A stretch of 64,000 bases of DNA from NCBI GenBank assembly GCA_012729015.1, contig JAAYDY010000120.1, positions 49,840 to 113,839 on the forward strand. The letters are read 5' to 3'. How positions within the stretch are numbered: the first letter of the stretch is position 1; each line of letters starts with the position of its first letter. Source of the DNA: Phycisphaerae bacterium. Its GTDB lineage: Bacteria > Planctomycetota > Phycisphaerae > FEN-1346 > JAACEH01. The notes under the pieces are model-generated. The model made no database searches, was not told where the DNA came from, and saw only the letters and a program-made list of their open reading frames with translations. Both the position numbers and the translations under genes were made by a program. This document shows, piece after piece, positions 49,908 to 58,499 of this stretch.

Positions 49908-51590
49908 TTGTTGTGCTGGTTTCTGATGGCGACGGTCCTGGCGGCGCCGTGTGCGGCCGAGGAGTTCGGCGGCTCGGCCACTGTCCGTTTTGCCGTCACG
50001 GACCTGGCCCTCAGCGGCCGCACGGTCCCGCTGGAGATCGACCTGGTGAACAGTTCGGCGTCGGACCTGGGCGGGCTGTCTCTGACGACGAACCAGCTTC
50101 TGAACTACCGGCTGGATGCGCTCGTGCCGGCCGGGCGACGGGGAAGCGTCTGCTTCGCGCCGCTGTACTTTGGCGGCGCGATCGAGGTGGGCCCCTTGCG
50201 ACGTGCCGACGGCTCATTGCAGTTCCGCCTCGGCGGGCCAGACGACGACGCGGCCTCGGGCCTGATCTCGGGATCCATCGCCCTGGAGCCGCGGCCACTG
50301 GCTGCCCAGGTCGTCGTGATTCTTTTCGACAGCCGGTCCCTGGACCCCGACCGGCTGCACCGGCACCTGGCGAGGTGGACCGACTGCTACACGGCAGCCG
50401 CCGGATCCGGGTCGCGCGGGGCGCTGGTGCGCCTCCAGCCGGTCGATCCGGATGCCCTCAGGGCAGATCTCCTGACCGATGCACCCGTGGCGGCCCTGGT
50501 GATTCCGGCGGCGTCCGCGCGGCGCGAGGACATGGCTTCCCTGGCGCGCGGCGGGGGTCTGGACCTCTGGGCCGTCGATGCCGAGGGACGGCTGGAGCAC
50601 GTGGTTCGCGCCTCGCCGTTGCTGCGGAGCCTGGCCGGCGGCACGCATCTGCGACCCGATCTGTTCGATCCGGCCGTCGGCGAGCAGGCCAGTTACGTCG
50701 CGCCGCACCTGTTCCAGTATCGACCGTGGTCGCGTGCGGCGCGGTTGCGGCTGCTGCTGCCGGTGGCGGCCCTGGGCGGCGCGATCCTCGTTCTGACGCT
50801 GCTGGGCGGGCGCCTGCGACGGCCCAGCAAGCTGGCTCTCCTGGCCGCTATGGTGGCGGCCGCCGTCGCCTGGACCCTGGTTGTCCTGAATGCCACGCCA
50901 AGCCGCTTCGCCGATACGGTCTCGGTTGTGCAGGTCGATCTGGCGGCAGGGCAGTCCGTCAGCGAGCACCTTGCCGCCGTGTACTCTCACCGCACCGGAC
51001 TCCAGACGTTGCGGTTCCAGGACGCCGCGTCGGGCATGCCGCGGCCGCTGATGATGGACGACGGCGGGCGACCGTTCTACCAGGGCACGACGCTGCATCG
51101 CCACAGCGACGGCCACTGGTCGGCCCTGGGCGTTCCGCTGCGAAGCGGCTCGTTTCTGGCATTCGGCGCCACGGCCTGGGAGGCCTCGCCCGTGCCGCCC
51201 GACAACGTACAGGTTTCCATGCAATCCGGCCGACCGGTGGTGCGTTGGCACGGGGGAGAGCCGCTGGCCGACGCCTGGCTCTACGTGGATGGGCACGGTT
51301 ACCGGCTTGGCGACCTGGCGGGGGAGGGGACGTATGCGGCCCTGGGCGACGGCGTGCTGACCGATGCGGCCGCCATGAGCGACGCGGCGCCGCGCGACCC
51401 GTTCCGCCGGCGGGCGATGCGGTGGATCGCGCGGCGGCATTACCGAGCCGACCGTTGCCTGTTGTTCGGCTGGCAGAGCGACGCGGCGGCGACCGTCGAG
51501 GCCGACGGCGCCGAGACGACCCGGCACGGGCGACTGGTCATTCTGGCGCTGCCGCGATCCGAGGTGCGGTCCGATGCGCGGGCGGATTGA
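49908..51590 (+). CDS. Exported membrane protein of unknown function
   Basis: About 560 residues from a TTG giving LCWFLMATVLAAPCAAEE as signal peptide. ATG 49701 (in frame through the hairpin repeat) and ATG 49926 are alternatives; none has a good ribosome site. A large extracytoplasmic domain (~20-270), two membrane helices (~280-300 and ~305-325) and a second extracytoplasmic domain with conserved-looking SGSFLAFGATAWE and beta-rich C-terminus. I recognise no family. The gene directly follows the debranching enzyme. The hairpin repeat has landed where its promoter or 5' end should be. Confidence 0.6.
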   Translation: MLCWFLMATVLAAPCAAEEFGGSATVRFAVTDLALSGRTVPLEIDLVNSSASDLGGLSLTTNQLLNYRLDALVPAGRRGSVCFAPLYFGGAIEVGPLRRADGSLQFRLGGPDDDAASGLISGSIALEPRPLAAQVVVILFDSRSLDPDRLHRHLARWTDCYTAAAGSGSRGALVRLQPVDPDALRADLLTDAPVAALVIPAASARREDMASLARGGGLDLWAVDAEGRLEHVVRASPLLRSLAGGTHLRPDLFDPAVGEQASYVAPHLFQYRPWSRAARLRLLLPVAALGGAILVLTLLGGRLRRPSKLALLAAMVAAAVAWTLVVLNATPSRFADTVSVVQVDLAAGQSVSEHLAAVYSHRTGLQTLRFQDAASGMPRPLMMDDGGRPFYQGTTLHRHSDGHWSALGVPLRSGSFLAFGATAWEASPVPPDNVQVSMQSGRPVVRWHGGEPLADAWLYVDGHGYRLGDLAGEGTYAALGDGVLTDAAAMSDAAPRDPFRRRAMRWIARRHYRADRCLLFGWQSDAAATVEADGAETTRHGRLVILALPRSEVRSDARAD

Positions 51591-51615
51591 CCGGGGGCGG
51601 GGCGTCGCCTATAAT
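51587..51615 (+). promoter_or_regulatory. Promoter for hflX
   Basis: TTGACC (51587-51592), 17 nt, TATAAT (51610-51615). The -35 overlaps the stop codon of the preceding gene. One of the best promoter matches in the window. Confidence 0.75.
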
Positions 51616-51688
51616 CCAAATACACAGTTGCGGCCCGACCCGGCCGGTGCCGGGTGTGGTCCAACACGTTTGTTGAAAAGGACTTACA

Positions 51689-53032
51689 CTGAATACGCAC
51701 GAGCCTAAGCGCAAAAAGCTGTCCGTTGCCCGGGAACGGGCGGTGCTGGTCGAGGTGATTCTGGACGGTCGGTCCGTATCGGCCGACGTGGAACCCCTGA
51801 ACGAGTTGACGCGGTTGACGGAGGCGGCCGGCGGCACTGTTGTCGGCACGCTGATCCAGCGGCGGCGCGAGATCGATGCGGGGCTCTACGTGGGCCGCGG
51901 CAAGGCCGAGGAGATTCGTCTGCTGGCGCAGGCCCGTCAGGCGCATGTGGTTGTTTTCGACAACGATCTGACGCCGGCGCAGATTCGCAACCTGGAAGAG
52001 GCGATCCACATCAAGGTGCTGGACCGCAGCGAGCTGATTCTCGATATTTTCGCGACACGGGCCCGGACGGCCGAGGCGCGGCTCCAGGTGGAACTGGCCC
52101 AGTTGGAGTACACCTACCCGCGGTTGCGGCGCATGTGGACCCACCTGTCGCGCATCGAGGGCGGCATCGGCACGCGCGGTCCCGGCGAGACGCAGCTCGA
52201 AACCGACCGGCGGATGGCGCGGCAGCGCATCACGGACCTGAAGGCCCGCATCAGTCAGATCGAGAACCGTCGCGAGCGCGAAGTCCGCAGCCGCAAGAGC
52301 GAATTCGCCGTGTGCCTGGTTGGCTACACGAATGCGGGCAAGTCGTCGCTGCTGAACGCCCTGACCGACGCCGACGCGTACGTCGAGGACCAGCTTTTCG
52401 CCACACTCGACACGCGGACGCGGACGTGGATGTTGCCGTTCCGGCTCAAGGTGCTGCTCAGCGACACGGTGGGCTTCGTCCGCAAGCTGCCGCATCACCT
52501 GGTGACTTCGTTCAAGGCGACGCTGGAAGAGGCCCTGCACGCCGACCTGCTGCTTCACGTGGTGGACGCCTCGGCGCCCGACATCGACGGCCAGGTGGCG
52601 GCGGTGAACGACGTGCTGGACGAAATCGGCTGCAAGGACCAGCCGCGGCTGATCGTGCTGAACAAGATCGACCGTCTGCTGTCTCGGGACGACATCGACG
52701 TGCTGGAGTACCGGTATCCGGGCGGAGTGCCCGTGAGCGCCGCGACCGGCGACGGGCTGGAGTCGCTGCGCGGGGCGGTGCTGTCGCACCTGGGGGGACA
52801 GGTGCGCGATCTGACGGTGCGGGGCCCGACCGGCGACGGCGCCTGGCAGGCCACGCTGGCGCGCCACGCCGAGTCGATGCGCCGCGAATTCGCGGACGCA
52901 ACGACCATCGTGCATACAAGACTGCCGCAGCATCTGGCCGATTATCTTCTCCAGGAGTATCCGGAACTGGAGATCACGCTCCATCCGCTGGCCGAGGGCG
53001 ACCTCGGCGGCGCCAGGAGGTCTGCGTCATGA
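51689..53032 (+). CDS. hflX: Ribosome-associated GTPase HflX
   Basis: 447 residues if translation starts at the CTG codon 51689, which has AAAGGA 6 nt upstream and restores the usual basic N-terminus (NTHEPKRKKLSVARERAVLV); the first in-frame standard start is GTG 51743. HflX N-domain (GLYVGRGKAEEIRLL, FDNDLTPAQIRNLE), linker GGIGTRGPGETQLETDRR, and G domain with G1 GYTNAGKSS (~212-220), G3 DTVGFV and G4 NKID. HflX splits stalled 70S ribosomes under stress. The stop overlaps the next gene by 4 nt. Confidence 0.93.
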   Translation: MNTHEPKRKKLSVARERAVLVEVILDGRSVSADVEPLNELTRLTEAAGGTVVGTLIQRRREIDAGLYVGRGKAEEIRLLAQARQAHVVVFDNDLTPAQIRNLEEAIHIKVLDRSELILDIFATRARTAEARLQVELAQLEYTYPRLRRMWTHLSRIEGGIGTRGPGETQLETDRRMARQRITDLKARISQIENRREREVRSRKSEFAVCLVGYTNAGKSSLLNALTDADAYVEDQLFATLDTRTRTWMLPFRLKVLLSDTVGFVRKLPHHLVTSFKATLEEALHADLLLHVVDASAPDIDGQVAAVNDVLDEIGCKDQPRLIVLNKIDRLLSRDDIDVLEYRYPGGVPVSAATGDGLESLRGAVLSHLGGQVRDLTVRGPTGDGAWQATLARHAESMRREFADATTIVHTRLPQHLADYLLQEYPELEITLHPLAEGDLGGARRSAS

Positions 53033-54015
53033 GGAGGTTGTCGTTGCGGCGAATCATGATGCTCTGGGCGGCTCTGGCCCTGGCGTGGGCCGTGCCGGGC
53101 GTGTCCGGCGGGGCGGAGCCCGAGCAGATTGACCGCACGGTGCTGGAATCGCCGGACCCGGATCTGCCGGCGTTCGACCAGGAGGCGGTCCTGACCGAGC
53201 AGCGGGCCCGCGTGGAGCCGATCCGCCGCGAAGTCAACGTGAAAGCCTATGCGGCCGAGTCGGACCACTTTCTGCTGATCGCCGACCTGGACGTTCGCGT
53301 GCGAGGGGCCATCCTCCGCTGGCTCGAGGAACTGCGCAGCAAGACCATCTCGCACCTGCGGCTGCCGGCCGGCGCGCGGTTGTGGGACGGCAAGTGCGTC
53401 GTCGTGGTCTTCGCCCGGCAGGAGTCGCTGGTCGCCTACGGCAAGACCTTCGACAACCACGACGTGGGACGGTCGCGCGGGTACTTTGTTCTGGAAGCCC
53501 GCCGCAGCGACGAGCCGCGGCTGGTTCACATCGCCACGTTCCAGCCCGTCCAGGGCGGCAACGAGGCCCTTCGCGAGGTGCTGGTTCACGAGACCACGCA
53601 CGCCATCATCCAGTTGTACCGCAAGTCGGTGAAGCTTCCCCTGTGGGTCCACGAGGGGCTGGCCGAGTACATGACCGTGGCCATGGACCCGAACCTCCAG
53701 GAGGCCAAGCAGTCGCGTTCCTACCAGCGGGCGGCCGCCAGTCCGTACGTGCCGCTGGGCGACTTCTGGACGCGCGATTTTCCGGCCAGCGACCTGGACG
53801 GCTACAGCATCAGCTTCAGCCTGATTCAATGCCTGCTGAGCATCAAGCCCGAAGGCGTCATGGACTTCGTCGTGCTGATGAAGGCGGGCATGGAGCCCGA
53901 GCAGGCGCTGGGGGAAGCCTTCCAGGGGCTCTCCTACGCCGAGCTGGAGCGACGCTGGAAGATCTTCTGCCTGAAGACCTACCTGCCGAAAGACGTGCCG
54001 GGTCGCACGCGATAG
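53029..54015 (+). CDS. Secreted gluzincin metalloprotease-like protein
   Basis: 328 residues with a signal peptide (~1-28). Zinc motif HETTH (187-191) followed 18 residues on by WVHEGLAEYM, where Glu209 is the expected third ligand, as in the peptidase MA-like family of planctomycetes and other bacteria. Function unknown: a secreted or periplasmic protease. Its ATG overlaps the hflX stop (ATGA) and AGGAGG lies 8 nt upstream, so it is co-expressed with hflX. Confidence 0.75.
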   Translation: MRRLSLRRIMMLWAALALAWAVPGVSGGAEPEQIDRTVLESPDPDLPAFDQEAVLTEQRARVEPIRREVNVKAYAAESDHFLLIADLDVRVRGAILRWLEELRSKTISHLRLPAGARLWDGKCVVVVFARQESLVAYGKTFDNHDVGRSRGYFVLEARRSDEPRLVHIATFQPVQGGNEALREVLVHETTHAIIQLYRKSVKLPLWVHEGLAEYMTVAMDPNLQEAKQSRSYQRAAASPYVPLGDFWTRDFPASDLDGYSISFSLIQCLLSIKPEGVMDFVVLMKAGMEPEQALGEAFQGLSYAELERRWKIFCLKTYLPKDVPGRTR

Positions 54016-54050
54016 CCTTCCGTTGGAAAGAGCGTCTGGGACGAAAAGAA

Positions 54051-54080
54051 GAAGCGAATCCCCTTGCGAGGACTCGCTTC
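54051..54080. terminator. Hairpin between convergent protease and arsR genes
   Basis: GAAGCGA pairs with TCGCTTC, with TCC/GGA further in after one mismatch. No strong T-run; possibly bidirectional. Confidence 0.45.
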
Positions 54081-54109
54081 CGGATCGGACGGATTGCTGG
54101 TGCGGCTGC

Positions 54110-54436
54110 TTACTTCTTGGCCTTGGCGGCGCCGGCCAGGGCCGGAACGCTGCTGGCCAGGCGGCCGGCGAGGCTGTTGAGCATGTCGGTGTTCAGGCTG
54201 TAGATGACCTGCTTGCCGTTGCGGCGGTTGAGGATGAGACGCCCCATGCGCAGCAGACCCAGGTGATGGCTCACCGTGGGCTGGGCCAGGCCGAGAATCT
54301 TGCACAAGTTGCCGACGTTCTGCTCCTCGTTGGCCAGGTGGAAGACGATTTTGAGCCTCGTCTCGTCGCTGAGCAGCCGGAAGGCCTGGGCCAACTCGCC
54401 GATATGCTCATCCGTGAACGAACCTTTCTTTGCCAT
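54110..54436 (-). CDS. ArsR-family winged-helix regulator
   Basis: 108 residues: LAQAFRLLSDETRLKIVFHL, NLCKILGLAQPTVSHHLGLL (recognition helix), GRLILNRRNGKQVIYSLN (wing). The metal-binding ELCxC motif of ArsR/SmtB sensors is reduced to one Cys in GNLCKIL, so it may sense something other than arsenite. GAGGAG ribosome site. The long 5' region (next entry) may hold its operator. Confidence 0.88.
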   Translation of the reverse strand: MAKKGSFTDEHIGELAQAFRLLSDETRLKIVFHLANEEQNVGNLCKILGLAQPTVSHHLGLLRMGRLILNRRNGKQVIYSLNTDMLNSLAGRLASSVPALAGAAKAKK

Positions 54437-54792
54437 GACAGTCTCCTCGAAAAGACTCACAACGTGCCAACATAACTATACTCGATCGTATGCCCCGGCG
54501 GCATAGAAAAACACCCGTCCCGAAACGCTGGGCAACAGATTTCCCTGACGAATCCTGTTTTTGGGGGTGGCCATGCAGCCGACAGAAGGGCACCGACAGG
54601 TGCTTGACCACGTCCCAGCGCATTTGGCAGCCGGCCCGAAGCCGCCGCCAATACATAGAGTCTAACTAACTGCAACCGTAAGTCAATAGCCCTGTAGGGC
54701 GTATTCAATTTTTTCTTATATCAAGGTGGACGTTACGACATGGCGTCTTCTTGATGCGTGCGCCTTCGTGCCCGTGCCGTCCCGTCGCCGCG
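54437..54792. other. Long intergenic region upstream of arsR
   Basis: 356 nt without a gene. A minus-strand promoter-like pair TTGACT (54686-54681), 16 nt, TAGACT (54664-54659) points to arsR and would give a ~220-nt leader. Near arsR, the segment around 54473-54510 has overlapping inverted repeats (TATACTCGATCGTATG and ATGCCCCGGCGGCAT) that could be an operator. An AT-rich block ends at 54720 next to folE. Confidence 0.4.
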
Positions 54793-55350
54793 TCAGCCGC
54801 GGATCAGCGCCATTGCCTCGGCGCGCGTCGCCGGATTCTCCCGGAAGATGCCCCGCACCACGCTCGTCACCGTCAGCGTGCCGGGCTTCTTCACGCCGCG
54901 AATCGTCATGCACAGGTGCTCGGCCTCCAGGACCACCATGGCGCCGCGCGGCTTCAGCGTCGCCATGATGTCGTCGGCGATGCGCATAGTCATCCGCTCC
55001 TGGACCTGGAGCTTGCGGGCCTCCAATTCCACAATGCGGGCCAGCTTCGACAGGCCCGTGATGCGGCCGCCCGACGGCAGGTACGCCACGTGCGCCTTGC
55101 CCAGGAACGGCACCATGTGGTGCTCGCACAGGCTGCAGAACGGAATGTCCCGGACCAGGACGATCTCGTCGTAGTTCTCCAGCGTCAGAACCTTCAGCAG
55201 GGCTTTCGGGTCCTGGCCGATGCCCGAGAGGATTTCCTCGTACATCCGGGCCACGCGGGCCGGCGTCTCTCTCAGGCCGGGCCGGTTCGGATCCTCGCCC
55301 ACGGCCTCCAGGATCATCAGGACCGCCTTGGCGATCTTCTCTCTGTCCAT
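54793..55350 (-). CDS. folE: GTP cyclohydrolase I
   Basis: 185 residues from ATG 55350. Conserved FolE sequence: RPGLRETPARVARMYEE, FCSLCEHHMVPFLGKAHVAY with zinc ligands Cys75 and His78, GLSKLARIVE, QERMTMRIAD and EAEHLCMTIRGV with Cys147, RGIFRENPATRAEAMALI. It makes dihydroneopterin triphosphate from GTP for folate or queuosine-type products. Preceded by a 30-codon membrane peptide gene on the same strand. Confidence 0.96.
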   Translation of the reverse strand: MDREKIAKAVLMILEAVGEDPNRPGLRETPARVARMYEEILSGIGQDPKALLKVLTLENYDEIVLVRDIPFCSLCEHHMVPFLGKAHVAYLPSGGRITGLSKLARIVELEARKLQVQERMTMRIADDIMATLKPRGAMVVLEAEHLCMTIRGVKKPGTLTVTSVVRGIFRENPATRAEAMALIRG

Positions 55351-55494
55351 AGATCCGCTATGCGCCTCCATGCGACGCTGCCGGCTCGGCTTGTGCCCGC
55401 GACCGCCGCAAAGCAAAAGGGAAACACCGAACGTTCGTCGACGTCCGGGTCCCCCTGCTCAGAAACCCATGCCGCTTGGCGGCACGTGTGCGGC

Positions 55495-55587
55495 TCACTG
55501 GTTCTGCTTCTTCCGCATCACCACCAGGACAACGATCAGGCCGATCACGACCGGGATAAGCAACCACTGATACCATTCCAGAGCCAT
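55495..55587 (-). CDS. 30-residue single-helix membrane peptide
   Basis: MALEWYQWLLIPVVIGLIV followed by VLVVMRKKQNQ: one membrane helix with a basic cytosolic end. GGAGGAGGAAT stands at correct distance before the ATG and a promoter precedes it, which makes chance unlikely. It may be a small regulatory or scaffold peptide; 144 nt upstream of folE. Confidence 0.65.
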   Translation of the reverse strand: MALEWYQWLLIPVVIGLIVVLVVMRKKQNQ

Positions 55588-55662
55588 GCCAGATTCCTCC
55601 TCCAGAGTTCGTGCCTCGGGACGCAACGGAAACGGTACTCAGACCAACCACTTGTGACCACT

Positions 55663-55691
55663 AATATGCTCACGGCTCGCGACGCTGTCAA
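55663..55691 (-). promoter_or_regulatory. Promoter for the small membrane peptide and folE
   Basis: Minus-strand TTGACA (55691-55686), 17 nt, CATATT (55668-55663). Confidence 0.55.
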
Positions 55692-55802
55692 CGCATTTTC
55701 TTCTCCCAGGAGGCTTTCCGGCGGGAATCCGCCGGACCGCACGCCCCAGACGCGCCGCCGTCGCCGCCTGTCCACGAGTCTCGAAACGCGGCCTGTTTCC
55801 AG

Positions 55803-55831
55803 TTGAAACCGACTGTCGAGCAGGGTATAAT
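55803..55831 (+). promoter_or_regulatory. Promoter for tRNA-Ala
   Basis: TTGAAA (55803-55808), 17 nt, TATAAT (55826-55831), 15 nt before the tRNA. Confidence 0.75.
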
Positions 55832-55846
55832 CCGCCCCCATACGGT

Positions 55847-55922
<76 letters not shown>

Positions 55923-55942
55923 TATTCTTCCTCGTTCGCCCG

Positions 55943-55982
55943 ACTCGCCGTCAGAATCTCCTGAAGGGCGAGTTCGTTTTTC
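55943..55982 (+). terminator. Terminator of tRNA-Ala
   Basis: ACTCGCC (55943-55949) pairs with GGCGAGT (55967-55973), with TCAG/CTGA inside, followed by TCGTTTTTC. Confidence 0.75.
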
Positions 55983-55999
55983 TCGGGACACGTAACGCC

Positions 56000-57316
56000 A
56001 TGAAACGCACGCTCGTCATCAACTGCGCCGCCCTGTCGCCGGCGCACCTGGCCGACCCCGCTGTGACGCCGCACCTGTGCCGCCTGGCCGCCGGGGGCCT
56101 TGCGACGCGCCTGACGCCCAGTTTTCCCGCCGTCACCTGCTCGGTCCAGGCCTCGATCGTCACCGGGCGACCCCCGTCCGGCCACGGCATCGTGGCCAAC
56201 GGCCTGTTTCTGCGTGACCTGGCCGAGGTGCGATTCTGGGAACAGCCGGCCTCGCTCGTGCAGGCGCCGCCGCAGTGGGCCCGGCAGACGCCGCGACCGC
56301 GAGTCGCCATGCTCTTCTGGCAGAACTCTCTTGGCGCCGACGTGGACTGCATGCTTACGCCCAAGCCGCTCCACGGCGAGTCGGGCCTGGTCATCGACTG
56401 TTACGGCCGTCCGGCGGGCCTCTACCGCGAGCTGCGCGACCGCCTGGGCGAGTTTCCGCTGCACCACTACTGGGGCCCCATGGCCGGCATTGCCTCCAGC
56501 CGCTGGATCGCCGACGCCACACAGCACGTGTGGCAGTCGCAGCGGCCGGACTTGTGCCTGACCTACTTGCCGCACCTGGATTTCAACACGCAGCGTCTGG
56601 GCCCGGCTCCGGCGGCGCTGGCCGATGATCTGCGGCAGCTCGACGCCCTGGTCGGCCGCCTGGCCGACATGGCTCGCGACGACGGGGCCCGCGTCGTGGT
56701 CCTCAGCGAGTACAGCCTGTCGTCGGTCTCGCGGCCGGTGGCGCTCAACCGCGCGCTTCGCGAGGCCGGTCTCGTGGAGGTTCGCGAGGTGGCCGGTCGG
56801 GAGCATCTGGATATCGGCGCCTCGGCCGCCTTCGCGATGGTCGATCACCAGGTGGCCCACGTTTACGTGCGGCCGGCGACGTGGAGTCGAGTCGCCGTAG
56901 CCACGGCCGCTGTACGTGAGAGACTGCTCGCCGTCGAGGGCGTGGCCGAGGTGCTCGACGCTGCGGCCCAGGCCGGGCGGGGCATCGCGCACCCGCGCAG
57001 CGGCGACCTCGTCTGCGTGGCCGAGCCTGATGCGTGGTTCTCGTATTACTGGTGGCTCGACGACGACGCGGCGCCGGATTTCGCACGCACCGTGGACATT
57101 CACGCCAAGCCGGGCTACGATCCGGCGGAGTTGTTCGTGGACCGAGCGACGCGCAGCATCCCGCTCGACGCGTCGCTGGTGCGCGGCAGCCATGGCCGCA
57201 CGGGCCCCGACGACCCGACGGGCGTCCTGCTGGTGGACGATCCGCCGTGCGGTTACCCGGACGGCGAGAGCGTGCGGGCCGAGGACGTGCTGGCTCCGCT
57301 GCTGGCCGAGCCGTGA
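56000..57316 (+). CDS. Alkaline-phosphatase-superfamily phosphodiesterase
   Basis: 438 residues, no signal peptide. Type I phosphodiesterase/nucleotide pyrophosphatase fold: FPAVTCSVQASIVTGRPPSG with the catalytic Thr at about residue 46, GHGIVANGLFLRD, YLPHLDFNTQRLGP, VVVLSEYSLSSVSRPVALNR and HAKPGYDPAELF. In the first strand (VINCAALSP) Asn-Cys replaces the usual Asp-Gly, so one metal ligand may differ, as in a subfamily of this group. Substrate unknown. No clear ribosome site before ATG 56000. Confidence 0.82.
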   Translation: MKRTLVINCAALSPAHLADPAVTPHLCRLAAGGLATRLTPSFPAVTCSVQASIVTGRPPSGHGIVANGLFLRDLAEVRFWEQPASLVQAPPQWARQTPRPRVAMLFWQNSLGADVDCMLTPKPLHGESGLVIDCYGRPAGLYRELRDRLGEFPLHHYWGPMAGIASSRWIADATQHVWQSQRPDLCLTYLPHLDFNTQRLGPAPAALADDLRQLDALVGRLADMARDDGARVVVLSEYSLSSVSRPVALNRALREAGLVEVREVAGREHLDIGASAAFAMVDHQVAHVYVRPATWSRVAVATAAVRERLLAVEGVAEVLDAAAQAGRGIAHPRSGDLVCVAEPDAWFSYYWWLDDDAAPDFARTVDIHAKPGYDPAELFVDRATRSIPLDASLVRGSHGRTGPDDPTGVLLVDDPPCGYPDGESVRAEDVLAPLLAEP

Positions 57317-57329
57317 GCGGCGAAAACCG

Positions 57330-57357
57330 TTGACAGGTTGGCGTCGGCCGCTACGAT
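57330..57357 (+). promoter_or_regulatory. Promoter for the STAS-domain gene
   Basis: TTGACA (57330-57335), 16 nt, TACGAT (57352-57357), 47 nt before the start codon. Confidence 0.7.
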
Positions 57358-57404
57358 GGGCCCGCCCGACCCATGGGCATGATAGACGGGGGACTACGGC
57401 TTCC

Positions 57405-57740
57405 ATGCAGATCATCGAGCGCAAGCAGATCGGCGATGTACACGTCTGGTCCATCGACGGCGGCCTGGACCACACGACTCACGACCAGTTCGTGACGGAG
57501 ATGGACCGCATCCTCAAGGCGGGCGAGCGCAAGGTGGTTCTGGACTTCGGCCGCCTGACGTACATCAGCAGCGTGGCGCTGGGCACGCTGATTCGCGTTC
57601 AAGCCCGGTTCAAGAAGAGCGGCGCGTCCCTGAAGTTCGCCGGGCTTCACACGAACGTCACTGAAATCCTGCGGTTCGCGCACCTGGACCGCGTCTTCGA
57701 CCTCTACAAAAACGTCAACGAGGCCGTCGCGACGTTCTGA
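57405..57740 (+). CDS. STAS-domain anti-sigma factor antagonist
   Basis: 111 residues, a complete STAS domain: VHVWSIDGGLDHTTHDQFVT, KVVLDFGRLTYISSVALGTL (Ser55/Ser56 at the phosphorylation position), GASLKFAGLHTNVTEILRFA and HLDRVFDLYKNVNEA. Such proteins bind anti-sigma or HPK-like kinases in partner-switching control. No anti-sigma kinase is beside it, so its partner is elsewhere. Own promoter; weak ribosome site. Confidence 0.9.
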   Translation: MQIIERKQIGDVHVWSIDGGLDHTTHDQFVTEMDRILKAGERKVVLDFGRLTYISSVALGTLIRVQARFKKSGASLKFAGLHTNVTEILRFAHLDRVFDLYKNVNEAVATF

Positions 57741-57742
57741 CA

Positions 57743-57771
57743 CACATCGGCCTGTGCCGCAAGCCGATGTG
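57743..57771. terminator. Hairpin after the STAS gene
   Basis: CACATCGGC, 11-nt loop, GCCGATGTG: perfect 9-bp stem between convergent genes, no T-run. Confidence 0.45.
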
Positions 57772-57856
57772 CATCAGCCAACGCCCTGCGCCGGGGAGGC
57801 GGCCCTCAAGCCCGCGAGCCGCCACCCTGCCCACCCTGCCGTGAGCGGCCGCACCG

Positions 57857-58198
57857 TCACATCTTGCAGCACGCGGCGCACTTGCCGGCGCAGCACGCCC
57901 TGCACGACTCCTTGGTCTCGCAGCACGCGGCGCATGCCTCGCCGCACGCCTTGCCGCAAGCGGCCTCGGCCGATTGGCAGCAGCCCTTGGCCATCATCGG
58001 GCACCCCTCGGCTTTCTTGCTGTTGCATCCGGCTTCGGGGGCGGCGGCGGTCTCGGGTGCGGGGCACGAGGCCTTGGCGACGCAGGAGGGCCCGGCCGGA
58101 GTGGCCGGCTCGTCGGTGCGCTCGGCATAGGCGGCCACGAAGACGCCTGCCACGGCCAGAATCGCCACCAGGGCGATGAACGATAGAACGGTTTTCAT
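57857..58198 (-). CDS. Cys-rich secreted protein (putative metal binding)
   Basis: 113 residues: signal peptide (~1-24), then a short Ala/Pro spacer and a C-terminal half with 17 Cys, arranged as CC and CxxC/CxxxC units (GCCQSAEAACGKACGEAC, AACC, ESCRACC, KCAACC). No known metallothionein family is recognised; metal or iron-sulfur binding outside the cytoplasm is the likely role. GGAAGGAG ribosome site. Confidence 0.7.
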   Translation of the reverse strand: MKTVLSFIALVAILAVAGVFVAAYAERTDEPATPAGPSCVAKASCPAPETAAAPEAGCNSKKAEGCPMMAKGCCQSAEAACGKACGEACAACCETKESCRACCAGKCAACCKM

Positions 58199-58499
58199 GG
58201 CGATACTCCTTCCAAGGACATCCAACGGCGCGATTTCTGAGTTCCAGGCGACCACGGTGGTGGGCCTCTCCTGGTCTTCGTGAAGTATTCGCAGGGGCCG
58301 TGCGGTGGTCAAGGCCCAATCCTGGTAGAAATGCCGGGCGATTCCGGTGGCGTGCCGCCATGGCTTGGGAACGTGGGATTTCCTCGATTTGCCGCAATCG
58401 GCCGGTCGATACAGCCACTGAAGCGCAAACTAGAGGATTCGCCGTGCGCGCCTGGTGCGCGCCGGCCCCGGCGTTTTCTTGCCTTGTCAGGGGCCGCTC
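58199..58499. other. Divergent regulatory region between Cys-rich gene and GAF-HlyD gene
   Basis: 301 nt without a gene. It holds the promoter of the Cys-rich gene (58284-58312) and, near the right end, a tandem GTGCGCGCC repeat (GTGCGCGCC-TG-GTGCGCGCC, ~58444-58463). No good promoter for the plus-strand gene was found; AGGGG is its only ribosome-site candidate. Confidence 0.4.
58284..58312 (-). promoter_or_regulatory. Promoter for the Cys-rich protein gene
   Basis: Minus-strand TTGACC (58312-58307), 17 nt, AATACT (58289-58284). Confidence 0.5.
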
